Origin: Planctomyces sp.
GTDB lineage: Bacteria; Planctomycetota; Planctomycetia; Planctomycetales; Planctomycetaceae
Assembly: GCA_016795105.1 (NCBI GenBank)
Contig: JAEUIH010000010.1
Location: 125,895 to 189,894 of the forward strand
DNA length: 64,000 nucleotides
Direction of reading: 5' to 3'
The notes below the pieces were generated by a model. That model did not search any database and had not been told where the DNA came from. It worked only from the letters and a program-made list of their open reading frames with translations. The position numbers and the translations under genes are program-made. Shown here one piece after another: positions 17,982-25,182 of the stretch (positions are counted from its first letter, which is position 1; each line of letters opens with the position of its first letter).

Positions 17982-18699
17982 CTCTGAGGACACGAAGCAT
18001 GCTTGTTTTGAGACGGAGTTCAGCTTCAGTAAGCAGGCGGGAAACTCGAGATTCAGACAATTCCAGAACTTCGCCGATTTCCTTCATGCGAAGTCCTTCA
18101 TAATAGTACAGGGAAATCGCGTTACGCATGTCATCCGGAAGTTCCTGAATCGCAGTTGCGAGGAGACTTGTTTCTTCCTGCTTTGACAAAGTTGCTTCGG
18201 CATTTGAAGATTCATCGGTTGGGTGAGGAATTTGACACAGCTCGTCACTCCAGCTTTCGGGGCGAGTCATTTTGATGGCGTCAATGCAGGCACCAACTTC
18301 ATCAATCGACAAGCCGGTTGCCTGAGCGATGCTTTCAAATGTAAGCGGCAAAGGCAGTTTGATGGACGCGGCGCGAATCATGGCCCAGTGTTGCAGCAGC
18401 CGCTGCGGGAGAGGACAGTTTCGCCGAAGCTCGTCAAGGATCGCTCCCCGGATACGACGATACGCAAACGTTGTAAAGGCGACTCCGCGCGTTGGATCGA
18501 ATTGACCGGCGGCCTCGACAAGCCCCAATACACCCGCTGATTCCAGATTCTCGCTGTCCACATGCTCCGGCAGACCTCCCAGCATGCGTCCCAGGATATG
18601 CTTTACAAACGACAGGTTTTCGAGGATCAACTGATCTCGCAAATCAAGTTTGCAGACCTGATTGTAGGCTCGAACCGCGGATTGAATTCCGGCACTCAT
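17968..18699 (-). CDS. fliA: RNA polymerase sigma factor, FliA (sigma-28) type
   Basis: 243 residues, the normal size for FliA. Region 2 is visible as 'VDSENLESAGVLGLVEAAGQ' and 'GVAFTTFAYRRIRGAILDEL', region 3 as 'LPLTFESIAQATGLSIDEVG', and region 4 as 'AIQELPDDMRNAISLYYYEG' with the helix-turn-helix 'LRMKEIGEVLELSESRVSRL'. It directs late flagellar and motility genes in other bacteria. The start codon shares one base with the stop of the preceding small membrane protein (TAATG), so the two are translationally coupled. No anti-sigma factor FlgM was found in the window. Confidence 0.92.
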   Translation of the reverse strand: MSAGIQSAVRAYNQVCKLDLRDQLILENLSFVKHILGRMLGGLPEHVDSENLESAGVLGLVEAAGQFDPTRGVAFTTFAYRRIRGAILDELRRNCPLPQRLLQHWAMIRAASIKLPLPLTFESIAQATGLSIDEVGACIDAIKMTRPESWSDELCQIPHPTDESSNAEATLSKQEETSLLATAIQELPDDMRNAISLYYYEGLRMKEIGEVLELSESRVSRLLTEAELRLKTSMLRVLRDGEQ

Positions 18700-18914
18700 T
18701 AGTCGTTACCGTTACTTTCCGACTGATAAATGTTGACAATCAACACAAAGAAACGAACTGAAAGGGCTGTGACTACTGCTGCAACAAATGAACGAACCAC
18801 GATTTCACCCGGGCTTATGCTCTTCAGCATCCCGGCAAACAGGACGAAGCACGCCACGAAGAGCCCGACGACTCTTCCCCACGGCTGCTGAGTATTTATG
18901 ACTCCAGATTCCAT
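18699..18914 (-). CDS. Small membrane protein between flhA and fliA
   Basis: 71 residues with two hydrophobic helices ('VVGLFVACFVLFAGML' and 'SFVAAVVTALSVRFFVLIV'), so probably a two-pass inner-membrane protein. Family not recognised. It follows flhA by 63 bases and its stop overlaps the fliA start by one base (TAATG). The position suggests a structural or export-gate accessory, but no function can be read from the sequence. Confidence 0.6.
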   Translation of the reverse strand: MESGVINTQQPWGRVVGLFVACFVLFAGMLKSISPGEIVVRSFVAAVVTALSVRFFVLIVNIYQSESNGND

Positions 18915-18977
18915 AGCTGCACTGAGTCTCAGATTGCCACCGTAACTTCAAAATCAACTCAACCAGGCCTGTTTCCA

Positions 18978-21131
18978 TCAGGCCGCGTCTTTTCGTCCTG
19001 CTCCTCCGTCACTTGCTCCAGTTCGCCCCGCCACTGCAACTTCCGGTACGCCGTCCTGAGCAATGATGGAGTCCTGATGCAGCATGACGACAGAGTCAAT
19101 AATCACGTCATTCGGAACTTCCTGATATGAGATCAGTCCAATATCGGGACTGGTTCTCGCGAGAATTTTCTTGAGTGGTCGCCTCAGTTTCTGATCGACG
19201 AGAAGTGCCAGCGGCTGCTGACGACGTTCTGCATCGCGCCACGCTTCATTCACCGATTCAATCAACCGGGTTGTCGGGCCGATTCCAATACCGAGCTGAT
19301 CATTTCGCATCGTCTTCCGCATATACAGATCAAGGGCTGGCTCAAGTGTGACGACACGCAGCCGCCCTTCCCCGCTCCTGAATCGTTCGCACACCAGCCG
19401 CCCAAGGTCGACACGAACATGATCTGTCAGATCTTCCGTCGACTTGGACAATGGGGCATGATTGACAATGGACTCAAGAATCAGAGCGATATCGCTGAGC
19501 GGGATTCGATCCTCCGCCAGCTGGACCAGTACCTGATGCAATGTCCCCATTCGAATCGTCTCCGGTTTTATTTCATCGATAATCGTCGGGGCAAATTCCC
19601 TTGCCCGATCAAGCATTTGTTTGAGTGCTTCCCGCGTGAACAATTCATGCGCGTAGCGTTTGAGTATTTCGCCGAGGTGAGTAATCAACACGCTGAATGG
19701 ATCCACCACTGTGCAGCCCTGCACTTCAGCAACTCGCCGACTTTCAGCTGCAATCCATCGAGCATCCAGGCCGAAGGCAGGCTCCAGAGTTGCTTCCCCC
19801 GGCACTGTGACGTTCTTTGCTTCCGGAAGGATGGCCAGCATCATCTCCGGCCGAAGCTCTGCATTGGCTACTCGTCGGCCTGCGATCAGAATTCGATATT
19901 CATCCGGTTCAAGCTGAAGATTGTTCACGACTCGAATGGGTGGCACCCATATCCCCTGCGTTCGCGAGAATTCCCGACGCAGAATGGTGATCCGTTCCGA
20001 CAAGCCCTTCACTTTGCGACTCTGAATGTACGGAACCAGTCTCGCTCCAACTTCAACAATCGCACGATCCTTCAGCAGAAACTCATCCAGCTGGCGTTCA
20101 TCTTCCTGTTCAGGAGTCGGAGTTCCACCTGTTGGACCTGGGGTCTCGCTGGTCGTCTCCTGAGTCTGCTTTTGAGCCTTCGGGAGGAACAGCAGGAGTC
20201 CGGCTGCAACTGCGAGGAATGGCAGTTTCGGAAGCCCGGGCATCAGTGAAATGCAGGCCAGAATCGCTGAGCCAGCCCAGATTGGCCGCTCCGTACGGAA
20301 CATCTGGAAACGAATTTCATCCCCAAGACTTTCCTCTGAAGTTGTCTTGGTAACCAGAATACCGGCAGTCGTAGCGATCACAAGTGCAGGAATCTGAGAG
20401 ACGAGGCCGTCACCCACAGACAAGATCGAATAGGTCGTCATGGACTCGCCAAACGACATGCCTCGAGACATGCCCATGATGACGCCACCCACCAGATTGA
20501 CTCCGGTGATTATCAAGCCGGCAATCGCATCCCCTCGGACAAACTTACTCGCCCCGTCCATTGCCCCGTAGAACTCAGTTTCCCGGGATAACTCGTCGCG
20601 ACGTCGCTTTGCCTCTTTGTCGTCAATCGCCCCGGCGTTCAATTCAGCATCAATTGCCATCTGTTTGCCAGGCATCGCGTCGAGAGTAAACCTGGCGGCA
20701 ACTTCCGAAATTCGCCCGGCACCTTTCGTGATCACCATGAACTGGATCGTGACGAGGATCAGAAAGATCACAAGGCCGACAATCAGCTGGCCACCTACCA
20801 CGTAGTTTCCAAACGCGGTGACAATGTGACCTGCATCACCATCCAGCAGGATGAGACGTGTGGTTGCAACGTTCAGCGAGAGGCGGAACAGTGTCAGAAG
20901 CAGCAACAGCGATGGAAAAACGCTCAATTCCAGAGCACGTTTTGTACTGAGGGTCACCAGCAGCAGTAAGGTGGTCGTTCCGAGATTCGCGGCCAGTAAA
21001 GCGTCCAGAAGCCATGTGGGAAGCGGAACCAGCATGACCACCAGTCCGGTCAGCATCCCCAGAGACAACAGAGTTTCGCTCTGTTGCATCCATGAAGGCT
21101 TTGCGGTGGTCGATACGACTGCTGTAGACAT
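18978..21131 (-). CDS. flhA: Flagellar biosynthesis protein FlhA
   Basis: 717 residues, as usual for FlhA, the largest export-gate subunit. The N-terminal half has eight hydrophobic segments and the FHIPEP signatures 'LSVFPSLLLLLTLFRLSLNV', 'GNYVVGGQLIVGLVIFLILV', 'RFTLDAMPGKQMAIDAELNA' and 'GAMDGASKFVRGDAIAGLII'. The C-terminal cytoplasmic domain from about residue 350 carries 'GLDARWIA' and 'VVDPFSVLITHLGEILKRYA'. It recruits chaperone-substrate complexes in flagellar export. It follows fliP by 65 bases; fliQ, fliR and flhB, which often intervene, are not present. Confidence 0.97.
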   Translation of the reverse strand: MSTAVVSTTAKPSWMQQSETLLSLGMLTGLVVMLVPLPTWLLDALLAANLGTTTLLLLVTLSTKRALELSVFPSLLLLLTLFRLSLNVATTRLILLDGDAGHIVTAFGNYVVGGQLIVGLVIFLILVTIQFMVITKGAGRISEVAARFTLDAMPGKQMAIDAELNAGAIDDKEAKRRRDELSRETEFYGAMDGASKFVRGDAIAGLIITGVNLVGGVIMGMSRGMSFGESMTTYSILSVGDGLVSQIPALVIATTAGILVTKTTSEESLGDEIRFQMFRTERPIWAGSAILACISLMPGLPKLPFLAVAAGLLLFLPKAQKQTQETTSETPGPTGGTPTPEQEDERQLDEFLLKDRAIVEVGARLVPYIQSRKVKGLSERITILRREFSRTQGIWVPPIRVVNNLQLEPDEYRILIAGRRVANAELRPEMMLAILPEAKNVTVPGEATLEPAFGLDARWIAAESRRVAEVQGCTVVDPFSVLITHLGEILKRYAHELFTREALKQMLDRAREFAPTIIDEIKPETIRMGTLHQVLVQLAEDRIPLSDIALILESIVNHAPLSKSTEDLTDHVRVDLGRLVCERFRSGEGRLRVVTLEPALDLYMRKTMRNDQLGIGIGPTTRLIESVNEAWRDAERRQQPLALLVDQKLRRPLKKILARTSPDIGLISYQEVPNDVIIDSVVMLHQDSIIAQDGVPEVAVAGRTGASDGGAGRKDAA

Positions 21132-21196
21132 GATCTTTGTTTCTGCGGGATCCGTAATCTGGACTGATTAAAGGCTCAAAATGCCCTCGAAATACG

Positions 21197-21874
21197 TCAA
21201 TGAAAACTCATGCTCAAAACACGAGCAATGAGCTGCCAGCCATCGACCATAACAAACAGGAGAATCTTGAACGGTGTGGAAATGATCATCGGCGGCATCA
21301 TCATCATGCCAAGAGACATGAGGATTACTGAGACGACGAGATCGATCAGGATAAACGGGATGTATAGACAGAATCCCATGATGAATGCTGTCTTCAATTC
21401 GCTGATCACATACGCTGGAATCAGGACTCGCATCGGAGTCTCTTCCGCAGTTGAAATCCTTTCGATTTTGGCCATGCGCGCAAATAGAGCGATGTCGGTC
21501 TTGCGGGTCTGCCGAAGCATGAATTCTTTCAACTGATCGAGTCCGATACCCCATGCCTGCTCTCCGGCAATCGAATCGTTCAGATACGGACGCAGAGCCT
21601 GTTCTTCGATTGCGGAGAACGTCGGCCCCATCACAAAGAGTGTCAGGAATAAGGACAACCCGAGAATCACCTGCGTCGGAGGAATTTCCTGTGTGGAAAG
21701 AGCTCGACGCACAAACGACAAAACGATCACGATGCGAGTAAAGGCTGTCATCGTGACCATTGCAGACGACAGCAATGCCATTCCGCCGAGGAACAGGGCC
21801 ACCTTCATCTGTGGTGACAAACCCTGAAATCCATCAGAGCTGACAACCTGCTGAATTGTTGAAGTGGAATCCAT
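21197..21874 (-). CDS. fliP: Flagellar biosynthetic protein FliP
   Basis: 225 residues with four membrane segments. Diagnostic stretches: 'VTMTAFTRIVIVLSFVRRAL', 'PPTQVILGLSLFLTLFVMGP', 'RVLIPAYVISELKTAFIMGF' and 'IDLVVSVILMSLGMMMMPP'. FliP forms the core ring of the type III export gate. No cleavable signal peptide is evident, unlike the enteric protein. It starts 21 bases after fliO, and lies in the order fliL-fliM-fliN-fliO-fliP, the standard arrangement. Confidence 0.97.
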   Translation of the reverse strand: MDSTSTIQQVVSSDGFQGLSPQMKVALFLGGMALLSSAMVTMTAFTRIVIVLSFVRRALSTQEIPPTQVILGLSLFLTLFVMGPTFSAIEEQALRPYLNDSIAGEQAWGIGLDQLKEFMLRQTRKTDIALFARMAKIERISTAEETPMRVLIPAYVISELKTAFIMGFCLYIPFILIDLVVSVILMSLGMMMMPPMIISTPFKILLFVMVDGWQLIARVLSMSFH

Positions 21875-21895
21875 TCCAGTGCGTTCCCGTAAAAC

Positions 21896-22699
21896 TCAAA
21901 TACTCATCGAGCCAGACTCGATTGCCTGACTCTCAGCCATCTCCTCCGAGAATGCTCTGGGGGCCATCACGATGGTGCGAATGCCACCAGCATCGGCTCC
22001 CACAAGCGCTCGAAGACCATCCATCTCAATCAATGAAACCGTTCTCCCGGGACCAAGGGAAAGTGTCTCGATCACTCGACTTCGTCCACCAGCTCCCGGC
22101 AGAAGTCCACGGCTTCGTTGCCATTTTCGAAGCCCAAGAAGCGTCAAAATTGCAAAGCACCCAAGAATGATGCAGGTTGATAGTGTTCGAACGATCGATT
22201 CCGTGGAATCCCCTGTCGATGTTTCTGCGTTTCGACTTGCGACCGGATTTTCCTCAATGTTCAGATCGAGAAACGGCTCGGACACGGGCTTATCCCCGTC
22301 GACATCTGCTGTCGAAGTGTAAGACGCCGGTATCACCCGGTCTTTTCGTGCTGATTGCGGACGCGATTCGTTGAACAACGACGTAGGTTCAGGAACCGCT
22401 GATACCTCATCAAGGTCGACATGTGAGTCAGAAACCGACGGTCGCTGAGTTCGAGTGGGCTGCTCCGGACGACTCGAGTTCTGTCTTGTCCACGCCTGTT
22501 GACTGTTCTGAGCGGCCGATGATGCTGAAGTCAGCAGAGACGCAAATGCAATCGCAGTCAGAAACAGCAAAGTCCGAGTCAACGCAAATGCAGGCAGACG
22601 GTGTGACGCAACAGAGCTTCGTGACGCAACAGAGCTTCGAAGGCTGCGACGCATGTCCCTCGCGAATTGCTTCTGATTATGTTTCACAGGAATCAACAT
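21896..22699 (-). CDS. fliO: Flagellar biosynthetic protein FliO, with long periplasmic extension
   Basis: About 267 residues from the ATG at 22699; the ATG at 22654 is equally possible and neither has a convincing ribosome-binding site. There is a signal-like hydrophobic segment ('TRTLLFLTAIAFASLLT'), a low-complexity periplasmic stretch of about 110 residues, a second membrane helix ('TCIILGCFAILTLLG') and a C-terminal FliO-type cytoplasmic domain, 'IETLSLGPGRTVSLIEMDG' with 'ALVGADAGGIRTIVMAP'. FliO assists FliP assembly. Bases 22602-22637 contain two tandem 18-base units encoding RSSVAS twice. It lies between fliN (115-base gap) and fliP. Confidence 0.78.
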   Translation of the reverse strand: MLIPVKHNQKQFARDMRRSLRSSVASRSSVASHRLPAFALTRTLLFLTAIAFASLLTSASSAAQNSQQAWTRQNSSRPEQPTRTQRPSVSDSHVDLDEVSAVPEPTSLFNESRPQSARKDRVIPASYTSTADVDGDKPVSEPFLDLNIEENPVASRNAETSTGDSTESIVRTLSTCIILGCFAILTLLGLRKWQRSRGLLPGAGGRSRVIETLSLGPGRTVSLIEMDGLRALVGADAGGIRTIVMAPRAFSEEMAESQAIESGSMSI

Positions 22700-22814
22700 G
22701 CTGTCTGCTCGATTTTTAGAAATCCATTTCCTCTGAGAGCATCCATTACTCTCGGTCAGATCCGGCTCCGCCTGATCTGTTTCTGACACGCCTTGCTCAG
22801 GCAGGCCTCTTGTT

Positions 22815-23255
22815 TTAAGATGGCCGAATGGGTCCCGACGATTGTTTTCCTGAGATTCTTGAAGGCTTTCCACCGACGTCGTCTGCACTCGGGATCTCTG
22901 TGATCCGTACGGCAAATCGATCGTCGATCACAACAACTTCTCCACTGGCAATTCGAATTCCCTGAGCCATCACGTCAACGGGTTCAGAGACACTGCGATC
23001 CAATTCAACCACTGCCCCTTCCCCAAGCTGAAGAAGCTCTCCGATCGGCATCGTGATCCGACCTATCTCAACGGAGATTTCGATACTGACCTCAGAGAAT
23101 CTCTCCAGTGGCAGACGAGCAGTTGTGCGTGTCTTGGCGGCCTGAGGAAACTCCACTGGGTGCGCTTCCGGTACCGACGCGGAGGATCCTGAAATCTCAG
23201 CGGCCAGATCCGCACCAGTGGGCGCGTCGTTCATCGATGCTGTTGTCCCACTCAC
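22815..23255 (-). CDS. fliN: Flagellar motor switch protein FliN
   Basis: 146 residues, mostly the SpoA domain: 'SEVSIEISVEIGRITMPIGE', 'LLQLGEGAVVELDRSVSEPV' and 'VMAQGIRIASGEVVVIDDRF' followed by 'AVRITEI'. The first 55 residues are a variable, Ala/Pro-rich extension. FliN forms the lower C-ring with FliM and binds export cargo. Its ATG overlaps the fliM stop by four bases (ATGA), indicating translational coupling. Confidence 0.95.
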   Translation of the reverse strand: MSGTTASMNDAPTGADLAAEISGSSASVPEAHPVEFPQAAKTRTTARLPLERFSEVSIEISVEIGRITMPIGELLQLGEGAVVELDRSVSEPVDVMAQGIRIASGEVVVIDDRFAVRITEIPSADDVGGKPSRISGKQSSGPIRPS

Positions 23256-24139
23256 TGTCTGCCTCCCTGCTCATCTACATTTCCCAGAATTCGAAATCCC
23301 TGCTGCTGTCCGAGCCGACAGGGAGTCCCAATCCAGTGCCTCTGCCCCTCAATGGTTGCCTGAAGCGGACGCCGAACTGACTGTTCGAGGACCAGTACAT
23401 CTCCAACATTCAGCTGATTCATGTCTGCCAGACTCAATCTTGCAGTGCCAAGCTGAACTGCCAGCCGTACCGGCAGCTTTTCTGCAAGCTGCCGCAACTG
23501 GGATGCTGGCCGCGGAACACTTGTATCTCCTGAAGACAAATCTGAGATCCCAATACTCGCCAACCCACTCCTTGGATGCACAATAAATGCTTCGTCACGT
23601 CCAAGCCGAGTTTGAATTTCAACGACCGTACGAGCCATCACTTCTTCGGGTGGATAGATGCGACTGCGTGTCGGACGCGCCACAACACCTTCAAGCTGAC
23701 AATTCAGGCGTTCGACTTGTGGCCATGCCATGCTCAATGATCGTGCGACTTCGCCGAACAATAACTCGACCATAGACTCTTCCGCTGGCGTCACCGGTCG
23801 CGATTCAGGCCACGCTTCAAGGGTTACTCCCAGCATTTCAGCAACAATCAGCTGAACAAGTCGATCCGAGAATGCGATCAGGCTGGGAAAGCCTGGTTCC
23901 CCGATCAGGACTCGAGCCGCAAATCCGGGATCCGCCAGCTCTCCAATGGCCTTTCGCGCAACACAGGAATCGGTTGAGACAGCAGTCAAAGTAATTCCTG
24001 AACCCAGCAGACTCTGCCAGTTCTCCTGCAAAATCTGAAGAGCCGACTTCTGCCACGAAATCAGCGCACGATTCGCATTCCCGGTCATGCGACGAGGTGC
24101 GGAGAAGTCAACACTGGTGATGGAGTCTCTGTCAGTCAT
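23252..24139 (-). CDS. fliM: Flagellar motor switch protein FliM
   Basis: 295 residues. The middle domain is recognised from 'GEPGFPSLIAFSDRLVQLIV' and 'PVTPAEESMVELLFGEVARS', and the C-terminal SpoA domain from 'LRQLAEKLPVRLAVQLGTAR', 'LNVGDVLVLEQSVRRPLQA'. The N-terminal CheY-P binding motif (LSQxEIDALL in model bacteria) is not recognisable: the start reads MTDRDSITSVDFSAPRRM instead, so coupling to chemotaxis may differ. Overlaps fliL and fliN by four bases on each side. Confidence 0.9.
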   Translation of the reverse strand: MTDRDSITSVDFSAPRRMTGNANRALISWQKSALQILQENWQSLLGSGITLTAVSTDSCVARKAIGELADPGFAARVLIGEPGFPSLIAFSDRLVQLIVAEMLGVTLEAWPESRPVTPAEESMVELLFGEVARSLSMAWPQVERLNCQLEGVVARPTRSRIYPPEEVMARTVVEIQTRLGRDEAFIVHPRSGLASIGISDLSSGDTSVPRPASQLRQLAEKLPVRLAVQLGTARLSLADMNQLNVGDVLVLEQSVRRPLQATIEGQRHWIGTPCRLGQQQGFRILGNVDEQGGRQ

Positions 24140-24666
24140 TGCACATTGAATTCTTCAAAGAGGACGTCGTAAATCTGGTCGTTACCATCCGGGAATAACA
24201 CGCTGTTGAAATGTTCCCGTATTTCGCGTCGTATTCGATTTTGACCCGCGGCCCCTCGAATCTCTTCTATGTCCTTGTCCGAAATTTCGCTCAGCAGCCA
24301 GTTTCTTAACTGGGCCTTCTTTGCCTCAAGCAGCTTTGGAAATTCCAGCTCCTGTGATTTTGGAATCTGAAGTGAGAATGAAATTCGCAGATATCGGGTA
24401 AGTCTTCCCTCATTGAGGTTGATCACAATGCTGGGGTCCTTCTCGGGGTCGGAAAACGGCAGGAACACCGTCTCTTCCTCTTCCGGAAGCTCGAAAACCG
24501 GCTTCTCGACTTTCACGTCCTCAACGGGTTCCGCGTGCGCCGGCAGTAAGAATGGAACGGCTCCGCCCGCTCCGGCACTCACAACGCCCACGATGATCCA
24601 CGGAAGGACTCCCCCCTTCTTCTTCTTTCCCTTTTCGCCTTCTTCTGTCTTTGGTGGGTCTGACAT
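24136..24666 (-). CDS. fliL: Flagellar basal body-associated protein FliL
   Basis: 176 residues: a Lys/Glu-rich cytoplasmic N terminus, one membrane helix ('VLPWIIVGVVSAGAGGAVPF') and a periplasmic domain, 'DPSIVINLNEGRLTRYLRIS' to 'GNDQIYDVLFEEFNVQ', typical of FliL. FliL rings the stator units in other bacteria. It is the first gene of the minus-strand flagellar operon and its stop overlaps the fliM ATG by four bases. No clear promoter was found in the 258 bases upstream before the intergenic repeat. Confidence 0.9.
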   Translation of the reverse strand: MSDPPKTEEGEKGKKKKGGVLPWIIVGVVSAGAGGAVPFLLPAHAEPVEDVKVEKPVFELPEEEETVFLPFSDPEKDPSIVINLNEGRLTRYLRISFSLQIPKSQELEFPKLLEAKKAQLRNWLLSEISDKDIEEIRGAAGQNRIRREIREHFNSVLFPDGNDQIYDVLFEEFNVQ

Positions 24667-24924
24667 TTTTCTTCATCCAGCGAGCAACTGTTGTTAAACC
24701 ATCTGTCAAAACAAAGCAGCGCGCATTCAGAACTGCGGAACGGAATATGTCTCCTCTTCTGCAATCGACCTCTCACGTCCAAAGGCGTGACGATTTTGCG
24801 GGTCAGGTAAACTTTGCGGGGGGCAGGGAAACGAGAAGTCGCAGTACTTCGCAACCCCCTGGCAGTGGGAACACCACCCAGCGAGTCGAACACCCTCTCA
24901 TTGAGTGAAAACATTCACCCCAAA

Positions 24925-25033
24925 GTAGCAGGCACTCTCCGAGTGCCGTCCGCCACAGCCATGGCCGACGCTGAGCGGACGGCAGACGGAGTCTGCCTGC
25001 TACTGTAGCAGGCACTCTCCGAGTGCCGTCCGC
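24925..25033. repeat. GTAGCAGGCACTC palindromic intergenic repeat, one inverted pair plus an extra copy
   Basis: In the 516-base gap between fliL and the next gene, the unit GTAGCAGGCACTCTCCGAGT followed by GCCGTCCGC occurs at 24925-24953 and again at 25005-25033. Between them, 24975-25003 is an inverted variant (GCGGACGGCAGACGGAGTC then TGCCTGCTAC). The first unit and the inverted one can pair over most of their length around a 21-base loop. The rest of the gap (24667-24924 and 25034-25182) shows nothing I can support. Confidence 0.6.
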
Positions 25034-25182
25034 CCGACCCCCGGTTTCACTTTCCAATTGCCGTCCGCCCCAACTTCGCGCCAATCCCCCGACTGTCATC
25101 AAAACACGCGGAACCCCCAGTCACCCGGTCTCCACACGGTTGCCTTTTGAAAAACGTTCGGCTTGAACCTCCGTTCCGATGT

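Noticed and set aside
22602..22637. Regulatory repeat in fliO
   Set aside because: The 18-base duplication is in coding sequence and encodes a low-complexity RSSVAS repeat; simple slippage explains it.
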